A stretch of 64,000 nt of DNA from positions 62,001 through 126,000 of the forward strand of contig NZ_QRGC01000012.1 in assembly GCF_003448965.1 (NCBI RefSeq), read 5' to 3'. The notes beneath the pieces are model-generated. The model was not told where the DNA came from and did not search any database. It worked only from the letters and a program-made list of their open reading frames with translations. The DNA is from Oceanicella sp. SM1341. GTDB lineage: Bacteria > Pseudomonadota > Alphaproteobacteria > Rhodobacterales > Rhodobacteraceae. Below, one piece after another: positions 1-8,748 of this stretch (its first letter is position 1; each line of letters starts with the position of its first letter). Made by a program: the position numbers and the translations under genes.

Positions 1-156
1 TTTACCGCCACCCAGTTCTACGCCGACATCACCGGCCACCCGGAAGACCCCGCCGTGCGCCGCGCGCTCGACGAGCTGCGCTACTTCACCACGAACGTGG
101 CGATCCTCGGTGTCTACCCCGCGTCGGAACTCCGCCGGGAGCAGGCCGAGGCCTGA
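1..156 (+). CDS. pheA: Prephenate dehydratase, C-terminal end (partial)
   Basis: Only the last 51 codons are inside the window; the gene begins upstream. The tail contains a FYADITGHP stretch followed by an RALDELRYFTTNV-type segment and a final ILGVYP. This is the usual end of the ACT regulatory domain of bacterial prephenate dehydratases, which convert prephenate to phenylpyruvate in phenylalanine synthesis. The last eight codons including the TGA are duplicated in tandem directly downstream (133-180), so the stop occurs twice in the same frame. The call rests on a short fragment but the motif is distinctive. Confidence 0.82.
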   Translation, partial: FTATQFYADITGHPEDPAVRRALDELRYFTTNVAILGVYPASELRREQAEA

Positions 157-180
157 CGCCGGGAGCAGGCCGAGGCCTGA
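133..180 (+). repeat. 24-bp tandem duplication across the pheA stop codon
   Basis: Positions 133-156 and 157-180 are identical 24-mers. Each encodes R-R-E-Q-A-E-A plus TGA in the pheA frame, so the second copy acts as a back-up end of the gene. Confidence 0.95.
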
Positions 181-420
181 CGCCGGGCGCCGACCCCCGA
201 CTGCGCGTCAGGGGAGGAGCCGTCGGACGGAGACTCGTCGCAGCCTCAGCCAGCGGAGGCCTCACGGGCCCGGCCGGCCCCCGCGCGGGCGGCGCCCCCG
301 GCCTCCGGCGCGCGGGATGTGCGGCGATGGTGCTGGCGGGCCAACCTTCCGGCCCCCTCCGCCAGACGTGCGACGCGGCTGCCCCGCCCGCCTGGTGCCG
401 GTGGCTCGCGGCCCCCGCTC

Positions 421-1380
421 TCACACCTTTCCGGCGGCCCAGGCCTCGAGCAGGGTGCGGGCGATGGCGCCCTTGCGCGCGGCGCGCAGCCAGGGCGAGA
501 GGCCGGCGAAGCTTTCCATCACCTCCTGGCGGGTCACCCAGCGGGCGTCCTCGATCTCGGCGGGGTCGATGGTGATGTCGGTGCCCAGCGCCTCCGCGCC
601 GCAGCCCATCATCAGCGAGGCGGGGAAGGGCCAGGGCTGGCTGGCGAGGATGCGCACCGCGCCGAGGCGGATGCCCGATTCCTCGAACACCTCGCGCCGG
701 CAGGCGGCCTCCACCGTCTCGCCCGGTTCCACGAAGCCCGCGAGCAGCGAGTACATGCCCTCCGGCCAGCCCGGCGAGCGGCCCAGCAGCACCTTGTCGC
801 CGTAGGTGGCGAGCACGATCACCACCGGGTCGGTGCGCGGGAAGTGATGTGCGCCGCAGGAGGGGCAGTCGCGCTGCCAGCCGCCCTGGGCGGGCTCGCT
901 GCGGGTGCCGCAGCGGGCGCAGAACGGGTGGATCTCGTGCCAGCCGAGCACGGCCTTGGCGGTGGCGGCGTCGCCCGCGTCGTCGGGGGTGAGCTCGGCC
1001 ATCACGGCGCGCAGGTCGGTGAAGGCGTGGTTCTCGGGCAGGCCGGGCATCACGTTCGAGGTGCGGTCGATGAACTCGGCCATGCCGGCGGCGTCGGCCT
1101 CCGGATCCTCCCAGGCGGAGACGTCATGGGCGAAGCGCGGCGCGCCGTCCTCGAGGCCGAGGAACACCGGCGCGTCGCGCGCGGGCGCGAGCACCGCGGC
1201 ATCGGTGGGCAGCCAGGCGAGCGCCGGCGCGGGGCTCAGGTGCATGAGCGGCTTGCCGCGCCAGATCGCCAGCGAGCGGGCGTCGGGATGGGTGAGCAGG
1301 CCGGAGGCACCGGCGCGCAGGTGGGCGGCGCGGTCGATGCGCTCGGCCCCGAAGGTGATGTCGGTCTCGAGTGTGGTCAT
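421..1380 (-). CDS. nudC: NAD(+) diphosphatase NudC
   Basis: The 319-residue protein is a NudC-type Nudix hydrolase, which splits NAD(H) to NMN(H) and AMP and can remove NAD caps from RNA. A four-cysteine zinc ribbon lies at C154, C157, C172 and C175. The Nudix box spans about residues 215-237 (GFVEPGET...REVFEESG). The SQPWPFPAS motif at 247-255 is diagnostic of NudC and separates it from other Nudix enzymes. The start at 1380 was chosen because it gives a normal family length; the frame stays open further upstream without motif support. It is divergent from the FAD oxidoreductase at 1574. Confidence 0.93.
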   Translation of the reverse strand: MTTLETDITFGAERIDRAAHLRAGASGLLTHPDARSLAIWRGKPLMHLSPAPALAWLPTDAAVLAPARDAPVFLGLEDGAPRFAHDVSAWEDPEADAAGMAEFIDRTSNVMPGLPENHAFTDLRAVMAELTPDDAGDAATAKAVLGWHEIHPFCARCGTRSEPAQGGWQRDCPSCGAHHFPRTDPVVIVLATYGDKVLLGRSPGWPEGMYSLLAGFVEPGETVEAACRREVFEESGIRLGAVRILASQPWPFPASLMMGCGAEALGTDITIDPAEIEDARWVTRQEVMESFAGLSPWLRAARKGAIARTLLEAWAAGKV

Positions 1381-1573
1381 GTCAGGGCTGCTGCCCGCCT
1401 CGTGCTTGATGGCCCGGCGCTGCGGGCTCTGGCTGGTGTGCGGCCGGGCGCGGGCCGCCTGGGTGTGTCCGGGAAAACCGCGCGCGGGCGGCGGCTCGTG
1501 GGTCGGCGCAGCTTGCATCATCCGCCGCGCCGCCGCAATGTCGCGACGAAATACCATCAAGCAGGAGTGATAT

Positions 1574-2680
1574 ATGGGTTCCGCGTCGCGTCGTGCACTT
1601 GTGGTCGGAGCGGGAGTGAACGGGCTGAGCACCGCGCGTGCGCTCCTGCACCGCGGCTGGGATGTGGAGGTGCTGGAAGCCGGCCCGCTGCCCAACCCGC
1701 ATGCCGCCTCCTACGACTATCACCGCCTCATCCGCCCGCATTACGCCGACCACCCCGGCTATGCCCGCCGCTTCGGCGAGGCACTGGCCGCCTGGGAGGG
1801 GGTGTGGCGCGACCTCGGCGCCACCCATTACGTGCCGCGCGGCATGGTGGCGCTCAGCCGCAGCCCGGGAGACTGGTCGGAGCGCGCGGGCGAGAGCCTC
1901 GCCGCCCATGGCATCGCCCATGCGGTGCTGCCGGCGGAGGAGCTTGCCGCCCGGTTCCCGCATCTCGAGACCGGGGGCGTGCGCTCGGCGCTCTGGACCG
2001 AGCAGGGCGGGGCGCTGCTGGCAGACCGCATCCTGCACGGGCTGGCGGAGTGGCTCGCCGCCCGCGGCGTGCGGCTGCATGCGAACACGGCCGTCACCGG
2101 GGTGGATGCCGCCTCCGGCCGGGTGGAGACCGCGCGCGGCTCCTTCTCGGCCGACGTGGTGGTGCTGGCCGCCGGCATCGGCCTGCCGGGCCTCTCGCCC
2201 GTGCCGGTGCCGGGCGCCGAGCCGCGGCGCTGCACCGTGGTCTATGCCGACATCCCCGACGACCTCGCGCCGCTGTGGGAGAACGCGCCCTGCTGGATCG
2301 ACCTCGGCGGCGGCGACGACCTCTGGGGCATGCCGCCGATGCTGGGCCTGCCGGCGAAATTCGGCTGCGGCCTCGACACCCGCGCCGGCGACCCCGCGCG
2401 CGAGCGCGAGACCTCCGACGCCGACACCGACCGCATCCTCGCCCATTACGTCGGCCGCATGAAGGGCGCCGAGCGCTTCATCCCGCGCTCCACGGTGGCG
2501 AATTTCTACCTGATGGCCGAGGAGGAGCGCTTCGTGCTGCGCCGCGAGGGCAGGGTGCTGAGCCTCACCGCCGATTCGGGCCACGGCTTCAAGTTCGGCG
2601 CCCTCACCGGCGAGGACGTGGCCCGCGCCATCGACGAGGACCGGCTGGAGGAGACCGCGACCCTGCTCGCCGCCCTCTGA
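1574..2680 (+). CDS. FAD-dependent oxidoreductase, DAO/sarcosine-oxidase-like
   Basis: This 368-residue protein begins with a dinucleotide-binding motif (VVGAGVNGLSTA, residues about 10-21). It also has the ASYDYHRLIRPHY segment seen in monomeric sarcosine oxidase-like enzymes, where it lies near the covalent flavin site. The C-terminal GHGFKFGALTG element is also typical of that group. It probably oxidises an N-methylated or small amino compound, but the substrate cannot be told from sequence. A Shine-Dalgarno AGGAG at 1563-1567 sits six bases before the ATG. No neighbour suggests a pathway. Confidence 0.85.
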   Translation: MGSASRRALVVGAGVNGLSTARALLHRGWDVEVLEAGPLPNPHAASYDYHRLIRPHYADHPGYARRFGEALAAWEGVWRDLGATHYVPRGMVALSRSPGDWSERAGESLAAHGIAHAVLPAEELAARFPHLETGGVRSALWTEQGGALLADRILHGLAEWLAARGVRLHANTAVTGVDAASGRVETARGSFSADVVVLAAGIGLPGLSPVPVPGAEPRRCTVVYADIPDDLAPLWENAPCWIDLGGGDDLWGMPPMLGLPAKFGCGLDTRAGDPARERETSDADTDRILAHYVGRMKGAERFIPRSTVANFYLMAEEERFVLRREGRVLSLTADSGHGFKFGALTGEDVARAIDEDRLEETATLLAAL

Positions 2681-2825
2681 CCCGGGCCGGGCGGCCGACC
2701 CGCCGCTCCGGGCCGGCCCTGCGCGGATCCGGGACCTGGCCGGGAATTCCCGTTGTGCGGGAGGGTCCGCCCCGGCCCGGATCGGGGCGCTGAAACCGGC
2801 CACTCGCGCGGGGCGTCCGGCGGGG

Positions 2826-2854
2826 TTGATCCTCCCGGCGCTCTGGCCTATATC
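2826..2854 (+). promoter_or_regulatory. Sigma-70-type promoter of the SRP RNA gene
   Basis: A -35 hexamer TTGATC at 2826-2831 and a -10 hexamer TATATC at 2849-2854 are separated by 17 bp. The predicted start near 2861 coincides with the 5' end of the SRP RNA helix. Confidence 0.7.
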
Positions 2855-2861
2855 GTGCCTC

Positions 2862-2957
2862 GAGAGGTTGGCGCGGGCGGACGCCTCGCCAACCTGGTCA
2901 GGTCCGGAAGGAAGCAGCCACAACGAGCCCCGTTCGGGTCGTGTTCAGCCTCTCACC
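2862..2957 (+). ncRNA. ffs: Signal recognition particle RNA, small bacterial (4.5S) type
   Basis: The conserved SRP core GGTCAGGTCCGGAAGGAAGC lies at about 2896-2915. GAGAGG at 2862-2867 pairs with CCTCTC at 2949-2954, closing the long hairpin. The RNA binds Ffh and targets ribosomes making membrane and secreted proteins to FtsY. It is transcribed from the promoter just upstream and ends at the hairpin at 2961-2983. Ends are set from the pairing and may be off by a few bases. Confidence 0.93.
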
Positions 2958-2960
2958 CAG

Positions 2961-2985
2961 AAACCCCGCCACCGGCGGGGTTTCG
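2961..2985 (+). terminator. Intrinsic terminator of ffs
   Basis: AAACCCCGCC at 2961-2970 pairs perfectly with GGCGGGGTTT at 2974-2983 around a three-base loop. The stem ends in T residues. Confidence 0.85.
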
Positions 2986-3008
2986 TGTTTCCGGGGGGCG
3001 GGCGCTTG

Positions 3009-3383
3009 CTAGAGGCAGGTGCGGCCGTAGCGGCCGCTGATCGCGCGCACCTCTCCCGCCTCGGCCTCCCAGCGGATGATCCACTCTCTCTGGCAGGGGA
3101 ATTCCCCGCGGCCGAAGAACGCGTGGTTTCCGGCCACCGTGAACCCCTGTTCATCGAGGGACGCGGCCAGCGCATCGGCCCGGATCGGCAGGGGAAACGC
3201 CTCCGCCACGCGCCGGGCGAACTCGGCATCGGCCTCCGGGACGCTCTCCGGCAGGTTCTGCCCGATCACGGGTGGCGGCGCCTCGGGCCAGAGCAGCACG
3301 CCCGCCGCGACCGCTCCGAGCACCAGCAGGAGGCCCAGCAGTGCCAGGGCAAGGTTGCGCAGGTATCTCAGGCCGCGGTGCAT
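3009..3383 (-). CDS. Hypothetical single-pass membrane-anchored protein
   Basis: The 124-residue protein is not recognised. Residues about 9-29 form one strongly hydrophobic segment, so it is probably an inner-membrane protein with a periplasmic C-terminal part. That part contains two cysteines, one near REWIIRWEAEAG and one at the penultimate residue, which might form a disulfide. The start at 3383 is supported by an AAGGAG ribosome site about eight bases upstream. An in-frame ATG further upstream lacks such a site. It is divergent from dnaX. Confidence 0.7.
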   Translation of the reverse strand: MHRGLRYLRNLALALLGLLLVLGAVAAGVLLWPEAPPPVIGQNLPESVPEADAEFARRVAEAFPLPIRADALAASLDEQGFTVAGNHAFFGRGEFPCQREWIIRWEAEAGEVRAISGRYGRTCL

Positions 3384-3484
3384 CGCAGGGCTCCTTGTCG
3401 GGGGGAGGAACGAGGCGCGGACACTTGCCGATCCCGCCCGGGCATGCAAGTGCCCGAAACTCCGCCTCCCGGGCCGGGCGGTGC

Positions 3485-3513
3485 TTGTGACCCGGCCGCG
3501 CAGGGCTTAGGCT
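3485..3513 (+). promoter_or_regulatory. Candidate promoter for dnaX-ybaB-recR
   Basis: TTGTGA (3485-3490) and TAGGCT (3508-3513) are 17 bp apart, about 85 bp before the dnaX ATG. The -10 match is mediocre, so this is only a candidate. Confidence 0.4.
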
Positions 3514-3597
3514 GCGCCCGATGCCGGCCCTCCCGCGGAGGGCGGCGCTGATGAACGTCCCGGAACAGAGTTCCCGAAGAAAGTCCCCGAACGCGCG

Positions 3598-5394
3598 ATG
3601 AGCACCACCGAGCAAGCCGCCTATCACGTCCTCGCCCGGAAATACCGGCCCTCGACCTTCGCCGATCTCATCGGGCAGGAGGCGATGGTGCGCACCCTGC
3701 GCAACGCCTTCGAGAATGACCGCATCGCCCATGCCTTCGTGATGACCGGCGTGCGCGGTGTGGGCAAGACCACCACCGCCCGCATCATCGCTCGCGGGCT
3801 GAACTGCGTGGGCCCCGACGGCACCGGCGGGGTGACCATCGAGCCCTGCGGCGTCTGCGGCCCCTGCCGCGCCATCGCCGAGGGCCGGCATGTCGACGTG
3901 CTGGAGATGGACGCCGCCACCCACACCCAGGTGGAGCGCATGCGCGAGCTGCTCGCCTCCGTGCCCTACCGGCCCACCGAGACGCGCTACAAGGTCTACA
4001 TCATCGACGAGGTGCACATGCTCAGCACCTCGGCCTTCAACGCCCTCCTCAAGACGCTCGAGGAGCCGCCCGAGCACGTGAAGTTCATCTTCGCCACCAC
4101 CGAGATCCGCAAGGTGCCGGTGACCGTGCTGTCGCGCTGCCAGCGCTTCGACCTGCGCCGCATCGAGCCCGAGGAGATGGTGCGCTTCCTCGCCGGGATT
4201 TCGGCGAAGGAGGGCGCGGAGGTGGCGCATGACGCGCTGGCGCTGATCGCGCGCGCCGCCGAGGGCTCGGCCCGCGACGCGCTCTCGCTGCTCGACCAGG
4301 CCATCGCCCATGGCGCGGGAGAGACCACGATGGAGCAGGTGCGCGCCATGCTCGGCCTCGCCGACCGGGGCCGGGTGCTCGACCTCTTCGACCTGGTGAT
4401 GGAGGGCGATGCCGCGGGCGCGCTGGCCGAGCTCGGCGAGCAGTATTCCGCCGGCGCCGACCCTGTCTCGGTGCTGCGCGACCTCGCCGAGATCACCCAT
4501 TGGGTCTCGGTGGTGAAGATCTCGCCCGAGGCGGCGGACGACCCCACCATCGGCCCCGACGAGCGGGTGCGCGGCCGCGACATGGCGGCGCGGCTGCCGA
4601 TGCGCGCCCTCACCCGCATGTGGCAGATGCTGCTCAAGGCGCTGGAGGAGGTCTCCACCGCGCCGAACGCGATGATGGCCGCCGAGATGGCGATCATCCG
4701 CCTCACCCACGTGGCCGAGCTGCCGAGCCCGGAGGAGCTGGTGCGCCGGCTCTCCTCCCAGCCCGTGCCGCCGCCCGCGCCCGGCGGAGGCGGGGCACCG
4801 GCCGGTGCGCCCTCGGGCGGCGTCACCGCCCGCGGCGGCCCCGGCGGCACCATGCACGCGCCGCTGCGCGGGCCCACGGCGGTGATCACCGGCGGCGCGG
4901 CGCTGGCGCGCGCCCCGCAGGCGGAGGACCCGCTCGCCCGCTACACCACCTTCGAGGAGGTGGTGGCACTGATCGCGGCGAAGCGCGACGTGAAGCTGCT
5001 GGTGGACGTGGAAAACCACCTGCGGCTGGTGAGCTACGCGCCCGGGCGCATCGAGTTCGAGCCCGCGGGCGACGCCCCGCCGCAGCTCGCCGCCGCCCTG
5101 TCGCAGAAGCTGCAGAACTGGACCGGGGCGCGCTGGGGCGTGTCGATCACCGGCAAGGGCGGCGGCGCCACCATCGCCGAGAAGAAGGCCGAGGCCCGGC
5201 AGGACCTGCAGGGCCGCGCCCTGCAGCACCCGCTGGTGCAGGCCGCACTCGCGGCCTTCCCCGGCGCCGAGATCCGCGAGGTGCGCGATGTCGCGGCACT
5301 GGCGGAACCGGACGTGGAGGCTTATGTCCCGATCGACCCGGATGACGTGCCGGATGACTGGGATCCGCTGGATCCGTTTGGCGAGGAGATGTGA
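3598..5394 (+). CDS. dnaX: DNA polymerase III subunit gamma/tau
   Basis: This 598-residue clamp-loader ATPase opens and loads the sliding clamp at replication forks. Walker A (GVRGVGKTTT) is at residues 51-60. The zinc cysteines are C70, C84, C87 and C90, and Walker B (YIIDEVH) is at 134-140. The sensor/arginine-finger SRC motif is in LSRCQRFDLRR. After about residue 380 there is a Pro/Gly-rich linker, then the tau-type C-terminal part. No A6G-like slippery site was seen, so a separate gamma made by frameshifting is not predicted. It heads a three-gene operon, with ybaB four bases downstream. Confidence 0.96.
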   Translation: MSTTEQAAYHVLARKYRPSTFADLIGQEAMVRTLRNAFENDRIAHAFVMTGVRGVGKTTTARIIARGLNCVGPDGTGGVTIEPCGVCGPCRAIAEGRHVDVLEMDAATHTQVERMRELLASVPYRPTETRYKVYIIDEVHMLSTSAFNALLKTLEEPPEHVKFIFATTEIRKVPVTVLSRCQRFDLRRIEPEEMVRFLAGISAKEGAEVAHDALALIARAAEGSARDALSLLDQAIAHGAGETTMEQVRAMLGLADRGRVLDLFDLVMEGDAAGALAELGEQYSAGADPVSVLRDLAEITHWVSVVKISPEAADDPTIGPDERVRGRDMAARLPMRALTRMWQMLLKALEEVSTAPNAMMAAEMAIIRLTHVAELPSPEELVRRLSSQPVPPPAPGGGGAPAGAPSGGVTARGGPGGTMHAPLRGPTAVITGGAALARAPQAEDPLARYTTFEEVVALIAAKRDVKLLVDVENHLRLVSYAPGRIEFEPAGDAPPQLAAALSQKLQNWTGARWGVSITGKGGGATIAEKKAEARQDLQGRALQHPLVQAALAAFPGAEIREVRDVAALAEPDVEAYVPIDPDDVPDDWDPLDPFGEEM

Positions 5395-5397
5395 GCG

Positions 5398-5733
5398 ATG
5401 TTCAAGGGTCTCGGCGACATGTCGAAGCTGATGAAGCAGGCGCAGGAGATGCAGGAGAAGATGACCCAGGCGCAGGCCCGGCTCGACGAGATCGAGGCCG
5501 AGGGCAGCGCCGGGGCGGGCATGGTGAAGGCCGTGGTCAGCGCCAAGGGGCTGCTGAAGCGCGTCTCCATCGACCCCTCGATCTTCTCCGCCGAAGACCG
5601 CGAGGTGGTGGAGGACCTGATCGTCGCCGCCGTGCAGGACGCGCAGGAAAAGGGCCAGGAAGCCGCCCAGGCCGAGATGGCCCGGGTCACCGAAGGCATG
5701 CCGCTGCCCCCCGGCATGAAGCTGCCCTTCTGA
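5398..5733 (+). CDS. YbaB/EbfC family nucleoid-associated protein
   Basis: The 111-residue protein has the family pattern: an N-terminal helix rich in M, K and Q ([15 protein letters not shown]), a central [17 protein letters not shown] strand region, and a terminal LPPGMKLPF. Members form dimers that bind DNA without strong sequence specificity. It is four bases from the dnaX stop and followed by recR, the standard dnaX-ybaB-recR order, which points to a role near replication and recombination. Confidence 0.94.
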   Translation: MFKGLGDMSKLMKQAQEMQEKMTQAQARLDEIEAEGSAGAGMVKAVVSAKGLLKRVSIDPSIFSAEDREVVEDLIVAAVQDAQEKGQEAAQAEMARVTEGMPLPPGMKLPF

Positions 5734-5764
5734 GCCCCCGGGGCCGAGGGGCGGGAGCGCGCGC

Positions 5765-6370
5765 ATGAGCGACGGGGCAGGCAAGGAGATCGAACGGCTG
5801 ATCGAGCTGATGTCCCGGCTGCCGGGGCTGGGGCCGCGCTCGGCCCGCCGCGCCGTGCTGGCGATGATCCAGCGGCGCAGCATGATGCTCGAGCCGCTGG
5901 CCCAGGCGCTGGCCGATGTCTCGGCCACCGCGCGCGAATGCGTGGAATGCGGCAATATCGGCACCTCGGACGTCTGCGCCATCTGCGCCGACCCGCGGCG
6001 CGACGCGAGCCTGGTCTGCGTGGTGGAGGATGTCTCCGACCTCTGGGCGATGGAGCGCACCGCGCAGTTCCGCGGCCGCTACCACGTGCTCGGCGGGGTG
6101 CTCTCGGCGCTCGACGGCACCGGCCCGGAGGAGCTGCGCCTGCCGCGGCTGGTCGCGCTGGCAGGGGCGCCGGAGGTGCGCGAGGTCATCCTAGCGCTCG
6201 GCACCACGGTCGACGGCCAGACCACGGCGCATTACATCGCCGAGGCGCTGGCGGGATGCAGCGTGGAGGTGAGCTCCCTCGCCCAGGGCGTGCCGGTGGG
6301 CGGCGAGCTCGACTATCTCGACGACGGCACCATCTCCGCAGCCCTCCGCGCCCGGCGGGTGATGGGCTGA
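5765..6370 (+). CDS. recR: Recombination mediator RecR
   Basis: This 201-residue protein belongs to the RecFOR pathway, which loads RecA onto gapped DNA. A helix-hairpin-helix ([11 protein letters not shown]) lies at residues 19-29, the four-cysteine zinc finger is C59, C62, C71 and C74, and a Toprim domain starts near [10 protein letters not shown]. It is the last gene of the dnaX operon. Confidence 0.96.
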   Translation: MSDGAGKEIERLIELMSRLPGLGPRSARRAVLAMIQRRSMMLEPLAQALADVSATARECVECGNIGTSDVCAICADPRRDASLVCVVEDVSDLWAMERTAQFRGRYHVLGGVLSALDGTGPEELRLPRLVALAGAPEVREVILALGTTVDGQTTAHYIAEALAGCSVEVSSLAQGVPVGGELDYLDDGTISAALRARRVMG

Positions 6371-6374
6371 GGGC

Positions 6375-7316
6375 TCACCCCGCCGCGCGGCGCTGGCGGT
6401 GCAGCTGCGCCTCGCGCCGGGCGATGTAGAGCGTGGAGCCGATGATGATGACCGAGCCCGCCACGGTGGCGGCGTCGAGGGTCTCGGAGTAGATCAGGTA
6501 GCCCGCACCCCCCAGCAGCACCAGCCGCAGGTAGGTGAGCGGGGCGAGCAGCCCGGCCTCGCCGTAGCGGTAGGCCTGGATGTCGGAGAGGCCGCGCATC
6601 GCGCCCGCCGCGATCATCCCCAGCGCCACCAGCCACAGCCACAGCGAGTCGGGCAGCGCCAGCACCGACCAGGCCGCCGGCACCGAGAGCACCGTGGTCA
6701 CCACCGCGGAGGAGAGCAGGGTGGCGAAGGAGCCGTCCGCCTCCGCCAGCTTGCGCGACATCGACAGCGCGAGGGCCAGCAGCAGCGAGGAGGCGAGTGC
6801 GGCCAGCATCGCGATGTCGAACCCCTCCGCCGTGGGGCGCAGGATCACCACCGCGCCGAGAAAGCCGAGGGCGGAGGCGGTCCAGCGCCGCGGGCCCACC
6901 CGCTCGCCGTGGAAGATGCCGGCCATCAGCGTGGCGAAGATCGGGGCGGTGAAGAACAGGATGGTGGCGGTGGCCAGCGGCAGGTGGGCGATGGTGTAGA
7001 AGCCCAGGTGCATCGACACGCCGGTGAGCACGCCGCGCAGCAGGTGCTGCCAGGGCAGCGAGAAGCGCATGCCGCGCCGCAGCCGCGCCGAGAAGCCCAG
7101 CATGGCGAGCAGTGCCACCACCGTGACCACCGAGCGCAGCAGCACCAGCATCCGCGGGTCGAGAGTGGCGGTGAGCTCGCGCACGCCCAGGGTCATCGCG
7201 CTCGCCACCACCACCGAGACCATCATCCAGGCGCTGCCGCGCAGGTTGTCCGGACCCGGGCGGGGAGCGGCCTCGGCCCCGGGCAGGGGGCTGGCGGTGT
7301 CTTGCGCGAGGGGCAT
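6375..7316 (-). CDS. DMT-superfamily transporter with two EamA domains
   Basis: The 313-residue protein shows about ten hydrophobic segments arranged as two EamA repeats. The GFYTIAHLPLATATILFFTAPIF-type segment is split typically across the end of the first repeat. These are inner-membrane exporters of metabolites or amino acids; the substrate is unknown. The start at 7316 has GGAGG five bases upstream. The stop lies four bases after the recR stop, so the genes are convergent. Confidence 0.86.
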   Translation of the reverse strand: MPLAQDTASPLPGAEAAPRPGPDNLRGSAWMMVSVVVASAMTLGVRELTATLDPRMLVLLRSVVTVVALLAMLGFSARLRRGMRFSLPWQHLLRGVLTGVSMHLGFYTIAHLPLATATILFFTAPIFATLMAGIFHGERVGPRRWTASALGFLGAVVILRPTAEGFDIAMLAALASSLLLALALSMSRKLAEADGSFATLLSSAVVTTVLSVPAAWSVLALPDSLWLWLVALGMIAAGAMRGLSDIQAYRYGEAGLLAPLTYLRLVLLGGAGYLIYSETLDAATVAGSVIIIGSTLYIARREAQLHRQRRAAG

Positions 7317-7577
7317 CGGACCTCCGGGTGCGGGTGGCGCCGCGTCCGCGCCCCTGCCGGCAGGGGCAGGGCCGAATCGAAGCGGAGCCGGGTTTCGGGC
7401 GAAGGCCGCGGCATGCAGCGACACCCAGCCGAGGCATCCGCCGGCGCCCCGGTCCTCCCGTAGTCCCGTATACGCCCAAGGCGCCCTGATATGGAAGGCC
7501 CCCTGACATAGATGTGCCCGCCGGGCGTTGCAGGGTTCCATTCCGCGCCGCGCACCCTAGATTGGCGGTACACGCCC

Positions 7578-7602
7578 TCAGGTACAGGCCTTCAGGTACA
7601 GG
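7578..7602 (+). repeat. Short direct repeat before the TPR gene
   Basis: TCAGGTACAGG occurs at 7578-7588 and again at 7592-7602, a 14-bp period, ending 12 bases before the downstream ATG. The second copy overlaps the likely ribosome-binding region. Confidence 0.6.
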
Positions 7603-7614
7603 ACGGACACGCCG

Positions 7615-8433
7615 ATGCGCCCTCTTTCGACAGGACTTCTCATCCTGGCCACGCTCGGCCTGCCGCTGACCGCCCGGGCCAGCGACATCGACATGTGCGC
7701 CGATGCCTCGCTGCGCCCGCAGACCTCGGCGCAGGCCTGTGCGCGGGCGCTGGAGAGCGGCAATCTCGACACCGCCGAGCAGGCGCGCGCCCTGGTGAAC
7801 CAGGCCATGGCCTTTGCCGCCTACGACAATCTCGGCCGGGCGCTCCAGGCGCTCGACGAGGCGGCGCGCCGCGACCCGCGCCTCTTCGCCATCTACCCCA
7901 ACCGGGCCTGGGTGCATCAGCGCATGGGCGATCACGACGCGGCGCTGGCCGACTATGACCGGGCGCTGGCGATGAAGCCGGCGGACCGCGACGCGCTCTT
8001 CGGCCGGGGCGGCCTCTACCTGCGCCGCGGCGAGGCGGAGAAGGCGGTCGCCGATTTCGACGCGGTGCTCCGCCATGACGGGCGCGACACCGACGCGCTC
8101 TACAATCGCGGTCTGGCGCTGGCGGCCGCGGGCCGCACGGCGGACGCGGTGCAGGATTTCACCGCCGTGTTGCGCGCCCACCCCGAGGATGCCCATGCCT
8201 GGCTCGAGCGTGGCCGGGCCCGGGCCCGCACCGAGCCGCAGCAGGCGCTCGACGATGTGGGCCAGGCGATCCGCCGCGCGCCGGAAAGCCCGGAGGGCTA
8301 CGTGCTGCGCGGCCAGATCCTCGATGCGAACGGCCAGGCGGACGCGGCGAACCGCGACTTCCTTCGCGCGTTCGAACTGGGCTACCAGGCCGGCTGGCTC
8401 ACCGAGCGCGTGACCCGTCTGCGCGGCGGCTGA
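7615..8433 (+). CDS. Exported tetratricopeptide-repeat protein
   Basis: Residues 1-22 form a signal peptide ending in ARA-S. The remaining 250 residues contain at least five tandem TPR units, with the G-Y-A-F pattern visible in ALADYDRALAMKPADRDALFGRG and its successors. TPR solenoids mediate protein-protein contacts, so this is likely a periplasmic scaffold or chaperone-like protein. No partner is suggested by the neighbours: it is divergent from the DMT exporter and convergent with a cyclase. Confidence 0.82.
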   Translation: MRPLSTGLLILATLGLPLTARASDIDMCADASLRPQTSAQACARALESGNLDTAEQARALVNQAMAFAAYDNLGRALQALDEAARRDPRLFAIYPNRAWVHQRMGDHDAALADYDRALAMKPADRDALFGRGGLYLRRGEAEKAVADFDAVLRHDGRDTDALYNRGLALAAAGRTADAVQDFTAVLRAHPEDAHAWLERGRARARTEPQQALDDVGQAIRRAPESPEGYVLRGQILDANGQADAANRDFLRAFELGYQAGWLTERVTRLRGG

Positions 8434-8748
8434 GGCCTCCGCCCACCCGCTCCCTGCGCCGAAGCCCGGCCCGAGGGCGCCGTTCCTCCGCAACCCGTGG
8501 CATGAAAGACGGCCCGTGCGGGCGCGCGCAGCCGGACGGCATCGCGGCGCTCCGAAGGCGCCTTCCCCGCCGCGCGGTGCACCCCCCGGCTGCTCTGCCG
8601 GCATGCGCGGGGCGGGGCGGAAGGGCGGCGGCAGGCCGTCGCGTGCCGCTCCCGCGGCTCCCGGGCCCGGAAGGGGGGAGGCGCGACGACGTTTCGCCGC
8701 GCGCGGACGCGGGGCCGTCCCGGGGGGCTCGTGCGTGTGCGGGGGGCC
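8434..8748. other. Gene-free stretch between two convergent genes
   Basis: The 315 bp between the TPR gene and the cyclase gene is extremely GC-rich. No coding pattern, no convincing terminator hairpin with a T-tract and no repeat was seen. Confidence 0.6.

Noticed and set aside
319-2793. Plus-strand 824-codon open frame across nudC and the FAD oxidoreductase
   Set aside because: It overlaps two genes with clear motifs in other frames and shows only compositional bias.
3598-5394. Programmed frameshift in dnaX to make gamma
   Set aside because: No A-rich slippery heptamer followed by a stem was found in the expected region.
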